Positions 8,868-17,845 of a stretch of DNA of 64,000 bases are shown here, piece by piece. Made by a program: the position numbers and the translations under genes. The stretch spans positions 1,756,001 through 1,820,000 of the forward strand of contig NC_015520.1 of the NCBI RefSeq assembly GCF_000213255.1, read 5' to 3'. Below the pieces are notes generated by a model, which was not told where the DNA came from, did not search any database, and saw only the letters and a program-made list of their open reading frames with translations. Source of the DNA: Mahella australiensis 50-1 BON. Lineage in GTDB: Bacteria > Bacillota > Clostridia > Mahellales > Mahellaceae. Every line of letters starts with the position of its first letter. The first letter of the stretch is position 1.

Positions 8868-10389
8868 CTATCACAGCCACTTTCTTAAATGTGGCTTTTA
8901 AATCATTATAAAGCTGTTTATATATGTCATAATACTTATCATATATAGCTAAATTGCCCTCTAAGGGTTGTTGCACCCCTGTTATACGTATGGTGGCCTC
9001 ACAAGCCTGCGGCACGCTATCATATATTCCAGCTCCTACACCAGCCAACAGCGCTGCGCCGAATGCCGGGCCTTCACTGGAATTAATAGTGGATACTGGA
9101 TTATGGAAGTTATCGGCCTGCATCTGACGCCATAAGCTACTGCGGCCACCTCCGCCCGAGGCTCTTATCTCATTTACCTCAGCACCCATTTCTCTTATTA
9201 TCTCTAAGCAATCTCTCAGACTATAGGCTACACCTTCCATAACGGCTCGGAACATGTCCTGCCTTGTGTGCATAGCAGACAGACCGAAAAATACACCTTT
9301 GGCATAAGGGTCCAGATGTGGTGTGCGCTCACCCATGAGATATGGTAAATATATAAGCCCCCTACACCCCGCAACAGCTTGGGCAGCTTCTTGAGTCATT
9401 ATATCGTATGGATCATTGTTTAAAAAAACGCTCAGTTCTTTCTCCATGCCGCCAAAATTATTCCGCATCCACTGCATCGATAAGCCGGCTCCCTGCGTAA
9501 CGCCCATTATATGCCATGTATTGGGTACAGCATGGCAAAACGTATGCACTCGTCCTTTCGGATCTATACGCACATCATCGGTATAGGCAAACACTACACC
9601 TGATGTACCTATAGTAGATGATACAATGCCCGTCTTAACTATACCATTTCCCACAGCACCTGCTGCTTGATCGCCGCCACCACCGACTACCGGCGTGCCG
9701 ACTTTTAAACCAGTGATATCCGCTACATCCTGTGTCACATAGCCGCTTATTTCGGGCGATTCATATACGGCCGGCATCCATTCCTTATTTATGCCGAGCT
9801 TATCCAACACTTCGTCGCTCCATCGCCTGTGAGGAACATCTAAAAACTGCATGCCGCTAGCATCCGATACTTCAGTAGCAAATTCACCTGTTAATTTGAA
9901 CCTTATGTAGTCCTTCGGCAAAAGTATTTTGTATATTTTCTCAAAAATATCCGGTTGATGTTTTTTTACCCACATGACTTTGGAAGCTGTGAAACCCGTT
10001 AATGCCGGATTGGCTGTTATCTCTATCAACCTCCGCCTGCCTATTATGTCGGTTATTTCATCGCATTCAGCTTGAGTACGCTGATCACACCATATAATAG
10101 CAGGCCTTAATACGTTATAATCCTTATCCAATAATACCATACCGTGCATTTGTCCAGTCAAACCGATACCTTTTATGTCGGCAGCATCGACGCCACTCTT
10201 AGTTATAACCTGCTTTATCGTTTCCACCGAGGCATTCCACCAATCCTCCGGGCGTTGTTCAGCCCAGCCCATCTGTGGTTGATACATAGGATACTCATAT
10301 AATGCATGAGCCACACTATTGCCATTTTCATCGAACAGTACGGTCTTAGTCCCCGATGTTCCTACGTCTATTCCTAAAAGATAAGCCAT
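8863..10389 (-). CDS. xylB: Xylulokinase
   Basis: A 508-residue FGGY-family kinase phosphorylating D-xylulose for entry into the pentose phosphate pathway. Visible features are the N-terminal phosphate loop GIDVGTSGTK (residues 6-15), the QMHG motif at 80-83 typical of xylulokinases, the catalytic Asp in GGGGDQAAGAVGNG (Asp240), and the C-terminal ATP-site ASGGGGRSSLWRQMQAD. Its own promoter lies upstream and a strong terminator overlaps its stop, so it is monocistronic. No xylose isomerase lies beside it. The split transketolase at 59.7-61.5 kb would serve the same pathway. Confidence 0.93.
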   Translation of the reverse strand: MAYLLGIDVGTSGTKTVLFDENGNSVAHALYEYPMYQPQMGWAEQRPEDWWNASVETIKQVITKSGVDAADIKGIGLTGQMHGMVLLDKDYNVLRPAIIWCDQRTQAECDEITDIIGRRRLIEITANPALTGFTASKVMWVKKHQPDIFEKIYKILLPKDYIRFKLTGEFATEVSDASGMQFLDVPHRRWSDEVLDKLGINKEWMPAVYESPEISGYVTQDVADITGLKVGTPVVGGGGDQAAGAVGNGIVKTGIVSSTIGTSGVVFAYTDDVRIDPKGRVHTFCHAVPNTWHIMGVTQGAGLSMQWMRNNFGGMEKELSVFLNNDPYDIMTQEAAQAVAGCRGLIYLPYLMGERTPHLDPYAKGVFFGLSAMHTRQDMFRAVMEGVAYSLRDCLEIIREMGAEVNEIRASGGGGRSSLWRQMQADNFHNPVSTINSSEGPAFGAALLAGVGAGIYDSVPQACEATIRITGVQQPLEGNLAIYDKYYDIYKQLYNDLKATFKKVAVIE

Positions 10390-10435
10390 TGTTCTACCTC
10401 CTAACGAAATAATAGCTCTTACTCACTTCTAAACT

Positions 10436-10464
10436 ATTATATATCATGGCGGGCTTATAAACAA
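10436..10464 (-). promoter_or_regulatory. Probable xylB promoter
   Basis: A minus-strand -10 of TATAAT (10441-10436) lies 17 bp from a weak -35 of TTGTTT (10464-10459), about 50 nt before the ATG. Confidence 0.5.
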
Positions 10465-10478
10465 TGCTTATTTCCTAG

Positions 10479-10700
10479 TTTCTGCGATTCGTAATATGGC
10501 AAGTTTAGCGCATACAATGATATAAATCCTACGCCCGCTACAGGCTTGACATATATACCGAGCGGGCTTTTGAAGCGTAAGACCACAGCAATCTTTGATT
10601 GCGTAGTGGTCCAGCTTCACAGCCGTAGCGAGGTCGAGGTATATATGTCAAGCCTTATGCCACGTAATAATTGCGTATTTACAATTCGTTTCGCTTGAGC
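10479..10700. repeat. Palindromic intergenic element, copy A
   Basis: This gap between xylB and the sugar epimerase gene holds no ORF but a nested inverted-repeat structure. An 18-bp perfect inverted repeat (AGGCTTGACATATATACC at 10542-10559, its complement at 10638-10655) encloses a strong central hairpin with the arms TGAAGC, GACCAC and CAATC and their complements (about 10570-10620). Two blocks recur in copy B at 45.5 kb: TTCTGC(G/A)ATTCGTAATAT, and CGAGGTATATATG(T/C)CAAGCCT at 10635-10655. It is probably a MITE-like or structural repeat; a non-coding RNA is an alternative. Confidence 0.7.
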
Positions 10701-10721
10701 AAACTAACGCCGGCTATTTGC

Positions 10722-11534
10722 TTATGCGGAAAGCATTTTCTTTATATATCTTATATACGCTGGTATGACCAACTCTGGTTCTTCCAGCTCCGGGTGCCAT
10801 TTTTTCTCCCATTCAAGGGACAGCCATCCGCTATACCCATGTCGCTTGAGTATATCTATGCATTCTGCAATTGGCACATCGCCTTCACCTATAAGGCACA
10901 ACGTAGCCTCCTTACCCTTACCTTTAGAATCTTTAATATGCGTATGTTTTATATACTTGCCCAACCTTTCAAAGGTAACTTCTATCGGTTCGCCAAAGAC
11001 TTTATATGGATGATTTATATCCCATAAGACACCTATAGCAGGATTATCTACACGATTTAACACCTGTAACAGGTTATTTGACGAAGAAAAATCTCCATGA
11101 GTTTCAATAAGCACGCAGATTCCCTTTCGATCAGCGTATGTGCCCACAGTTTCTAGTCCTTTAGCAACGCGTTTTATCGTTTCTTCCTTTTTCGCTGGAT
11201 TCGGTATATTATTACCGAACACCCTTATATAAGGCACGCCGAGACTCTGTGCCAAATCTATAGTCTTTTCAGCTTCAAGTATAGCCGCATCGAATCTTTC
11301 CGGATCATGAAAAGATGATGATGTATCAAGGCAACAAATTGCTAAGCCTTTTTGTTTTAATACAGATATAGTGTTGTCAATATTTTCCGGCAAAAAAGGT
11401 TTCGCTTTGGGTAAGAACATTTCGCCTTCTACGCCTCGTACTTCTATACCGTCATAACCAAGCCGCACTGCCTCCTTCAATATTTTATCCCAACTCCAGT
11501 CGGGACATGAAAGCGTCGTAAAAGATATCTTCAT
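10722..11534 (-). CDS. Sugar phosphate isomerase/epimerase (AP endonuclease 2-like TIM barrel)
   Basis: A 270-residue protein of the xylose-isomerase-like TIM barrel superfamily. The family's metal site is suggested by ETHGDFSS, GVLWDINHP and HIKDSKGKG, which place Glu, Asp/His and His residues at the barrel C-termini, and by a late SLEWEKKW. Members isomerise or epimerise free or phosphorylated sugars or act in inositol catabolism; the substrate here is unknown. ATG at 11534 is chosen because AAAGGATG lies 7 nt upstream. It follows the ABC transporter genes but has its own promoter-like sequence and inverted repeat, so it may be separately controlled. Confidence 0.78.
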   Translation of the reverse strand: MKISFTTLSCPDWSWDKILKEAVRLGYDGIEVRGVEGEMFLPKAKPFLPENIDNTISVLKQKGLAICCLDTSSSFHDPERFDAAILEAEKTIDLAQSLGVPYIRVFGNNIPNPAKKEETIKRVAKGLETVGTYADRKGICVLIETHGDFSSSNNLLQVLNRVDNPAIGVLWDINHPYKVFGEPIEVTFERLGKYIKHTHIKDSKGKGKEATLCLIGEGDVPIAECIDILKRHGYSGWLSLEWEKKWHPELEEPELVIPAYIRYIKKMLSA

Positions 11535-11568
11535 CGCTGCCATCCTTTCCAATATTTACTCATTCACT

Positions 11569-11587
11569 ACGGTAAATCGATTACCGT
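11569..11587. promoter_or_regulatory. Inverted repeat upstream of the epimerase gene
   Basis: ACGGTAA-ATCGA-TTACCGT forms 7-bp arms around a 5-nt centre, 35 nt before the start codon and about 20 bp downstream of a promoter-like sequence. The position suits a repressor operator. No T-run follows, so a terminator is unlikely. Confidence 0.4.
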
Positions 11588-11605
11588 GCATTCGCATAAT
11601 CCATG

Positions 11606-11633
11606 ATAATATAAGATACATATTTCTGTCCAA
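11606..11633 (-). promoter_or_regulatory. Candidate promoter for the epimerase gene
   Basis: On the minus strand TTGGAC (11633-11628) and TATTAT (11611-11606) are 16 bp apart, starting right at the stop codon of the upstream permease gene. Confidence 0.4.
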
Positions 11634-12548
11634 TTATTCTTTTAGGGAACCGATCATTACACCTTTCACAAAATATTTTTGCAAGAATGGATATAAAGCC
11701 AATATAGGTACCGTAGCCACTACTATGGTACAATATTTCACCAGCTCTCTGGCAAAATATACTACGTCTGTCCCAGCTTGCATCGCTGCACCTCCGACTA
11801 AATTGCCAACATCGCTCATCGACTGCAGATCATTGGCAAGCAATATCTCCCTCAATATAAGCTGCAATGGAAACAAATTTCTGTCGCGCAAATATATCAT
11901 AGCGTTGAACCATGCGTTCCAGTGTCCCACACCATAGAATAATACCATAACCGCCAAAACAGCTGTAGATAAGGGAAGTATTATCCTAAATAGAACTATA
12001 AAATCATTGGCGCCATCCATTTTTGCCGATTCCTCTAAGCTGTCTGGTATAGCCGCAAATGAGGTACGCATTATAATCATATTATAAGTTGAAATAGCGC
12101 CAGGTATCAAAATAGCCCATCTGGTATTTAACATATTCAGATTCTTTACCAACAAATACGTCGGTATCATGCCGCCACTGAAAAACATAGTAAAAGTTAC
12201 AATAAACATCATCAGGTTTCTCCACAAAACGTTCTTTCTGGAAAGCACATAGGCCCCCAATGAAGTCATGAATATATTTATAGCAGTACCGGCCACTACG
12301 TAAATTATAGTATTTTTGTAACCATTAGTTATACTGGGATTCTGAAACACTAATTTATAACCCTCGATTGTGGGATTTCCAAGTGGCCACAAAAGAAGCC
12401 CTCTATGTTTCATAAGTTCTATCGGATCGCTAAAAGACGCAAATACAACATAGAGCATCGGGTATATGCAAACTATACAAAGTATAATGAGTATAAAAGC
12501 GTTTATTATATCGAAAATCCTTTCACCGGCAGTCCTTTTTACAAGCAT
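11634..12548 (-). CDS. Carbohydrate ABC transporter permease (LplC/CUT1 type)
   Basis: A 304-residue inner-membrane permease with about six hydrophobic segments. The binding-protein-dependent EAA loop is visible as EESAKMDGANDFIVLFRIIL in the C-terminal half, where it docks to the ATPase. The N-terminus (GERIFDIINAFILI) and the C-terminal end in GVMIGSLKE are typical of LplC-like oligosaccharide permeases. It is paired with the LplB-type permease and solute-binding lipoprotein upstream. No ATPase gene is nearby; such systems normally borrow a shared MsmK-type ATPase encoded elsewhere. Confidence 0.9.
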   Translation of the reverse strand: MLVKRTAGERIFDIINAFILIILCIVCIYPMLYVVFASFSDPIELMKHRGLLLWPLGNPTIEGYKLVFQNPSITNGYKNTIIYVVAGTAINIFMTSLGAYVLSRKNVLWRNLMMFIVTFTMFFSGGMIPTYLLVKNLNMLNTRWAILIPGAISTYNMIIMRTSFAAIPDSLEESAKMDGANDFIVLFRIILPLSTAVLAVMVLFYGVGHWNAWFNAMIYLRDRNLFPLQLILREILLANDLQSMSDVGNLVGGAAMQAGTDVVYFARELVKYCTIVVATVPILALYPFLQKYFVKGVMIGSLKE

Positions 12549-12561
12549 TTATTTCACCCCT

Positions 12562-13518
12562 TTACCACAAGCTTGTTTCCGATACTTTTCTGCTAATAGC
12601 ATTGGCCGCCACTAATAATCCAAAATTTATCAGAGAGTTAAATAAACCTACCGCCGTACTAAAACTGTAATCAAAATCAAGCAATCCTCTCCTATAAACA
12701 TAAGTGGAAATCACATCAGCCGTTTCCATAGTGGTAGGATTATAGAGCAGCAGTATTTTTTCATGACCCACGCTCATTAATCCACCCAATCTAAGAATTA
12801 AAAGGATGACAATAGTGGGCGTTATTCCCGGAATTGTTATGTGAAATGTTTGTCGCCATCTACTGGCACCATCTATTGTTGCCGCTTCATATAACTGAGG
12901 GTCTATGTTTGTTATAGCAGCAAGATATATTATGCTGCCCCAGCCTATTTCCTGCCATATTCCAGAGCCTATATATATTGTTCTGAACCATTCCGGCTTC
13001 ATCATAAAATTAGTTCTTTGTCCACCCAGCATCTCTATTATATCATTTATTACGCCGTCTGAAGCAGTAAAATCTACTATCAGACCGCACACCACAACCA
13101 ATGAAATAAAATGCGGAAGATATGTTATTGTCTGGACGGTTCTTTTAAATGTATTATTTCTGACCTCATTTAATAACAAAGCCAATATTATAGGTGCTGG
13201 AAATCCCCATAATAAACTATATATACTGATGAGCAATGTATTCCTTATTAATTGCCAAGCATACGGCCCGTTGAAAAAACTTTCAAAATGCTTAAAGCCA
13301 ACCCATGGACTACCCCATATGCCTTTACCTGGACTAAAATCTTTAAAAGCTATCATAAGGCCATACATCGGCCCATACTGAAAAATTATATAGTAGGCTA
13401 AAACAGGTATAGCCATTATATATATATACTTATTTCTTACAAAGTCTTTAGCAATAATCGTTCTCCAATTATCCTTTTTTCCTATATTTAACGGCGATTG
13501 GGCTATCGGTGTACTCAT
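12562..13518 (-). CDS. Carbohydrate ABC transporter permease (LplB/CUT1 type)
   Basis: The partner permease, about 318 residues, with six predicted membrane spans and the EAA loop LYEAATIDGASRWRQTFHIT near residue 220. Typical LplB signatures include YGPMYGLMIAFKDFSP after TM1. An upstream in-frame TTG at 13545 exists, but its codons contain the likely ribosome-binding site AAAGGAAG, so ATG at 13518 is preferred. A hairpin separates it from the binding-protein gene, which would allow more binding protein than permease. Confidence 0.9.
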   Translation of the reverse strand: MSTPIAQSPLNIGKKDNWRTIIAKDFVRNKYIYIMAIPVLAYYIIFQYGPMYGLMIAFKDFSPGKGIWGSPWVGFKHFESFFNGPYAWQLIRNTLLISIYSLLWGFPAPIILALLLNEVRNNTFKRTVQTITYLPHFISLVVVCGLIVDFTASDGVINDIIEMLGGQRTNFMMKPEWFRTIYIGSGIWQEIGWGSIIYLAAITNIDPQLYEAATIDGASRWRQTFHITIPGITPTIVILLILRLGGLMSVGHEKILLLYNPTTMETADVISTYVYRRGLLDFDYSFSTAVGLFNSLINFGLLVAANAISRKVSETSLW

Positions 13519-13560
13519 AATTTCGGTTCTTCCTTTCTTTCCCAAGTCATATATTTACTG

Positions 13561-13592
13561 AAAAGGGTAGGGATTTAACCGCTACCCCTTTT
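13561..13592 (-). terminator. Intercistronic hairpin between binding protein and permeases
   Basis: The minus strand reads AAAAGGGGTAG, a 10-nt loop, then CTACCCTTTT, pairing with one bulged G and followed by a short T-run. It probably causes partial termination or stabilises the upstream mRNA, a common arrangement in sugar ABC operons. Confidence 0.6.
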
Positions 13593-13601
13593 AAATAAAA
13601 A

Positions 13602-15314
13602 CTATCGTTCATTATACCGTTTAAGAGCCGCTTCTTGAATGGCTATAGCCTTATCAATACCTAAAGATTTTATCTGTTCTACATACTTATCAAAGCTGCT
13701 TAATGGTTCTGTGCCCATTATAAATTTCAATATCATCTGGTCTTTGTAAGTATCCACATCGCTCATAATAGACGCGTACTCAGCACCTTCTTGATCTGTC
13801 ATAGTTATTGGCGGTAAAACATAATCGTCCGGTTGATTCTCCCATGTCACACGATATGATTCCAAGTCTTCCATCCATCTTCTCGGATTTGATCTAAGAT
13901 CGCTCTTTAGATAAGGTCCATTATGCAATCTAAATACCATATTAATTCTATCGAAACCTTGATAATTATCCTTAGCCAGAGGATATTCATTCCCATCTAT
14001 TTCTATATGCTCAAGATACTTCGGCCTTCCTTTTTCGTCCAAACCATCATATGTTTTGCCTTCTGGACCAAAGTTGCACAATTTAAATCCATCTTCAGTA
14101 TAATGATAATCAAACCATTTAACAGCCAATTCAGGGTTTTTGCACGCCGATGTTATAACACCATAATTAGCTCTGCATAAAGGATTCGTATATCTCCAAT
14201 GAATATCAGATGAGGCATCTTTTTTAGGATAAGGTGCTCCAGCAAATTCTACATTCACAGCCCTAGCCTTCAGTACTAGACCTGTACCCTCCTGCAATAC
14301 CGCTCCCACCTTTCCATCCATATACAAAGCCTGAGAGCTTTTGTTATCTCTGGTCGGAAAATCAGGATCGATCAATCCCTCGCTATACCATTTATTTATC
14401 ATAGTTAAATATTCCTTAAATCCGGCCTCAATCGGCCCATATTTAACCTTATTGTCCTTTGTATCAAGATAAAAACCCGGCCCTATATCAAAAGCACTCA
14501 CAAACGTACCAGCTGTTGTGTCTATACCATTCGGGTGATACATAAATAATATTGGCACTTCAGCATTTTTTTGTTCCTTAAATGCTTTCAATGCAGTATA
14601 CCATTCATCTACAGCGGACGGGATAGGAAGTCCTAATTCATCCAGCCAATCCTTTCTTATGAACGGTCCAGTCCATGAATTTTCTTTAGCTACATCAAGT
14701 GGCACTGGGTTATCAGGCGTACCATATACGTCGCTGGTTACCATGCCAAAACCCGATAGATTTCCTTGATCGGTATATACCTCTTTCTTTAATTGTGGGT
14801 TAGATTCTATCGCTTTTTTATAATTTGGGGCATATTTATCTACCAACTCATTCAACCTTATATAAATACCATCGGCTATTGCTCTATCTATACCACCTTT
14901 ATAACGCTCACCTTGCTCAATGATATCAGGCAAATCACCTGACGCTACCATAAGGTTAAACTGTTCTACTTCTTGTCCTTCAGCCGGATGAACAAACTCT
15001 ATTTTTACATTAGTTAATTTCTCCAATTCTTGATAAACCAAATTGTGGCTTAGGTCCGTTATAACCTCCTTTGACGTACCGCCAAATGGCACCCAATAAG
15101 TAAAGGTTATCGGTTCTTGCGTAAGCGGCAGTGTTACAGTCCCATCGCTTGTTTGTGTGCCCCCTTCTTCCGAATTCTGTCCTTTATCCACCTTTTCTCC
15201 AGCCAGTACTGCATCGTTGTCCGATGAGCCACCGGAGCCTCCACAAGCAGCCAATAAGCTACCTATAAGGACCGCCACCAACAAAAGAGCTAACAGTTTA
15301 GAATTTCTTTTCAC
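13602..15314 (-). CDS. Extracellular solute-binding lipoprotein (LplA-like)
   Basis: A 570-residue secreted lipoprotein: basic N-terminus, hydrophobic core, and lipobox LLAAC at about residue 23 followed by a Gly/Ser linker. The remainder resembles family 1 oligosaccharide-binding proteins, with PITFTYWVPFGG near residue 70 and a C-terminal run typical of LplA. It captures a sugar or oligosaccharide for the two downstream permeases. The start is GTG at 15314, 8 nt after AGGAGG. Its promoter, activator repeats and a leader hairpin lie between it and the AraC-type gene. Confidence 0.9.
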   Translation of the reverse strand: MKRNSKLLALLLVAVLIGSLLAACGGSGGSSDNDAVLAGEKVDKGQNSEEGGTQTSDGTVTLPLTQEPITFTYWVPFGGTSKEVITDLSHNLVYQELEKLTNVKIEFVHPAEGQEVEQFNLMVASGDLPDIIEQGERYKGGIDRAIADGIYIRLNELVDKYAPNYKKAIESNPQLKKEVYTDQGNLSGFGMVTSDVYGTPDNPVPLDVAKENSWTGPFIRKDWLDELGLPIPSAVDEWYTALKAFKEQKNAEVPILFMYHPNGIDTTAGTFVSAFDIGPGFYLDTKDNKVKYGPIEAGFKEYLTMINKWYSEGLIDPDFPTRDNKSSQALYMDGKVGAVLQEGTGLVLKARAVNVEFAGAPYPKKDASSDIHWRYTNPLCRANYGVITSACKNPELAVKWFDYHYTEDGFKLCNFGPEGKTYDGLDEKGRPKYLEHIEIDGNEYPLAKDNYQGFDRINMVFRLHNGPYLKSDLRSNPRRWMEDLESYRVTWENQPDDYVLPPITMTDQEGAEYASIMSDVDTYKDQMILKFIMGTEPLSSFDKYVEQIKSLGIDKAIAIQEAALKRYNER

Positions 15315-15338
15315 GGCAAATACCTCCTATAAAATTGA

Positions 15339-15373
15339 AAATGCGTAGACCATATGCTTTGGTCTACGCATTT
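15339..15373 (-). terminator. Leader hairpin before the binding-protein gene
   Basis: A perfect 14-bp stem (AAATGCGTAGACCA and its complement) with a 7-nt loop is followed on the minus strand by TTTTCAATTTTAT and then directly by the AGGAGG of the binding-protein gene. It may terminate read-through from the sensor gene or act as an attenuator or mRNA stabiliser in the operon leader. Confidence 0.6.
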
Positions 15374-15418
15374 ATTCTAATATGGGTACGATAAAAATGT
15401 AAATTATCAGGTGGCGTT

Positions 15419-15424
15419 ATTATA
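15419..15424 (-). promoter_or_regulatory. -10 element of the ABC transporter operon
   Basis: A perfect TATAAT on the minus strand with no -35 consensus. The position 17 bp upstream (15442-15447, GCTGTA) instead falls within a direct repeat, the layout of an activator-dependent promoter. Transcription would start near 15412, leaving a leader of about 100 nt. Confidence 0.6.
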
Positions 15425-15441
15425 CTTGCAATGCTTTAGAA

Positions 15442-15480
15442 TACAGCTATCATCTCTTTGACTACAACTATCATTTCTTT
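15442..15480. promoter_or_regulatory. Tandem direct repeats, probable AraC-type activator sites
   Basis: TACA(G/A)CTATCAT(C/T)TCTTT occurs at 15442-15459 and again at 15463-15480, a 21-bp period or two helical turns on the same DNA face. The first copy overlaps the -35 position of the transporter promoter. AraC-family dimers typically bind such direct repeats next to -35. The sensor gene's stop codon is only 4 bp away. Confidence 0.65.
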
Positions 15481-15483
15481 ATA

Positions 15484-17790
15484 TTATGGGTTATCAGACA
15501 TGGTGTCTTTAAATTTACCGGGGGTTATTCCTTCGTATTTCTTAAATGCTCTTATAAGCGCTAAATCATTAGTATAACCTACATTCTGAGCTGTTTCAGA
15601 CAATGTACAGCCTTGCTTTAATATTTCTTTAGCATGCTTTAAACGCACTTGATTTATATAATCCGATAAATTAATACCCGTTTGCTCCTTGAAAAAATGG
15701 GACAGATAGGCTTCGCTAATACCTATCTTATTGGCCAGATATGAAAGGCCTAGCTTATTATTCCTATAATCTTTTCCCACCAAATCAAGTATTATTTCTC
15801 TTAATTCCTCATTATGACTTTTTTTATTGGCATTTATATGCTCGCATATCTTTGTAAATATCCCTTTTAGTTCTTGATGCATTTGTTCTACAGTATCGCA
15901 TTTGCACAGGCTTTCCATGGGAAGCTGTTCCAAACCGATTTCATTCATTATTTTTATTCCAGTGCTCATTATATCAAAAAATAAACACTGCAACAGCTCA
16001 TAGGGCAATTTCCTCTTTTGAAAGTTTTCTTTCAATGTTTCATCTAATAAAGCAAGAGCCTTTTGAGCATCACCAGCTTTTACATAATTTATAAGTTTGC
16101 TTTCAACTTCCAAAGGATAGTAATAATATTCTTTTTTATTTCTTTCTTCTATTTGTGAATAATCTGCTATAACACCGTATCCCATAGCTATTTTATAGTT
16201 CATCACTGTAACCGCTTGAGCATAAGAATTTTTTATTTCCTTTATGTTATATACTATACCGCCTATATAAGCGCTAAAGAGTATTGAAAATTCCCCTTGT
16301 ATAATTCCCTGCACTTTCTTAAGCTCAGCAATTATTTCATCTAAAACAGCATCTTTCATATTAATTATTACATCGATAGTACGCTCATCAGATTCCATTA
16401 TATAGCATTTACCATATGGGGCTAACACCTCTTCAGCTATATTCGTTATTATAAATTTCGCTAATGCCAATTCCTTTTCTAATTCACTGCTTATAGCAAA
16501 TTTACTATAATCGTCTATGTGGATGATGCATACCAAAAATTTATTATCATCAAAATGTAGGTTATAAAATTCAAGCGAATCTTTTATAACATCATAATTC
16601 ACATCTTTGCCAACTAAAAGCCTTTTTAAAAATTCCGACCTAAGTATGGGCATCCTAGCATCCAATTGATGTCTCATTTGTTGTTCATTAATTATGCTAG
16701 ATATAGCCGTCCGCTCTATAAAGTCGTATTCATCGCGTATATTGGCTATGTTATTTTTATCAGCATGCACCATTAATTGTTGTATAATCTTCTTTATAGG
16801 GTTGTAGTCCCTGTATGCCATAAAATAAGCTATTATAATACCCAACACCAAACATATTGCAATTATTACAACAGTCATATATTTTATATCTTGTACTGGA
16901 GCTAAATATACATCGCTAGGTATTGCAACCACATACCTCCATCCGATCTGTCTGGATGCGATGTAAGAAAAAGCAACTTCTTTATTATTTATTGTTTTAT
17001 AAAATATCCCATTGTCAGATTTAACATCATTCAATACATCCAACGACAGTTCGCTATTATCGTTGGATACTACTATTCTATTATTATCATCGATTATATA
17101 TAAATCACTCTTACTAGTTTCTGCTATCTCCTTCAACATTTGTTGTAATTTTTGTACAGAAATGAGTTGTACAATATTTGCATAGTTACCGGAAGAGTTG
17201 TCCAATGGTACCGTTCGAATATACGTTAAGTACTTTCTATCGCTATTGCTGCTGGATTGCATGGTTGGATAGATAAAATCGCTTTTTACAAAACGTTTCT
17301 TTAGTACATTATCATACCAATAATCAGGACCTAAGTTCTGATAGCAATATCCCACTCTGTAAAACATTTCAGGGTCATATTTACCATCAGGAGTTAATAT
17401 AACATCACTGGCGGAAAAATAGACATAAAAGTCATCTATAGAATTACTGACATTTTTGTACGCAGCTAAGTCCTTTATAAGTTGTACAGCATTATAACGG
17501 TCAAAACTATTTGAAGGATTGGAAACATACAAAAAACCTTTTACTGCGTTATTTAGCGATACCTCAGTAATTATTTGATTCATCTGATCTATTCTACCAT
17601 CCAACGTATCCCTTAGCTGTAACAACATTGCGTTATCATATTTGGCGTTCTGCTCCGTTAATGCTGAAATAGCTCTGTTATATATTATACTTCCCGTAGT
17701 GATGGGTATGAACAATATTATAATATATGATATAAAGAATCCTATAAAAACCTTGCTGGCTCTTCGTTTTTTTAACCCCATATTCAACAC
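15484..17790 (-). CDS. Membrane-bound AraC-family sensor-regulator
   Basis: A 768-residue one-component regulator. It has a TM segment at about 14-34, an extracytoplasmic sensing region (about 35-300, Cache-like by its size and layout), a second TM at about 302-325, a long cytoplasmic middle, and a C-terminal pair of helix-turn-helices from about residue 665 (LSYLANKIGISEAYLSHFFK, then LSETAQNVGY). This YesN-like architecture without phosphorelay usually senses an extracellular sugar and activates adjacent sugar transporters. The start is GTG at 17790 or TTG at 17787, both close behind GAGGAGG. It likely controls the ABC operon immediately downstream. Confidence 0.85.
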   Translation of the reverse strand: MLNMGLKKRRASKVFIGFFISYIIILFIPITTGSIIYNRAISALTEQNAKYDNAMLLQLRDTLDGRIDQMNQIITEVSLNNAVKGFLYVSNPSNSFDRYNAVQLIKDLAAYKNVSNSIDDFYVYFSASDVILTPDGKYDPEMFYRVGYCYQNLGPDYWYDNVLKKRFVKSDFIYPTMQSSSNSDRKYLTYIRTVPLDNSSGNYANIVQLISVQKLQQMLKEIAETSKSDLYIIDDNNRIVVSNDNSELSLDVLNDVKSDNGIFYKTINNKEVAFSYIASRQIGWRYVVAIPSDVYLAPVQDIKYMTVVIIAICLVLGIIIAYFMAYRDYNPIKKIIQQLMVHADKNNIANIRDEYDFIERTAISSIINEQQMRHQLDARMPILRSEFLKRLLVGKDVNYDVIKDSLEFYNLHFDDNKFLVCIIHIDDYSKFAISSELEKELALAKFIITNIAEEVLAPYGKCYIMESDERTIDVIINMKDAVLDEIIAELKKVQGIIQGEFSILFSAYIGGIVYNIKEIKNSYAQAVTVMNYKIAMGYGVIADYSQIEERNKKEYYYYPLEVESKLINYVKAGDAQKALALLDETLKENFQKRKLPYELLQCLFFDIMSTGIKIMNEIGLEQLPMESLCKCDTVEQMHQELKGIFTKICEHINANKKSHNEELREIILDLVGKDYRNNKLGLSYLANKIGISEAYLSHFFKEQTGINLSDYINQVRLKHAKEILKQGCTLSETAQNVGYTNDLALIRAFKKYEGITPGKFKDTMSDNP

Positions 17791-17845
17791 TTCCCCTCCT
17801 CAAAGCATACAGAACACATGACTAAGCTCCTGCTTATCATAGCAC

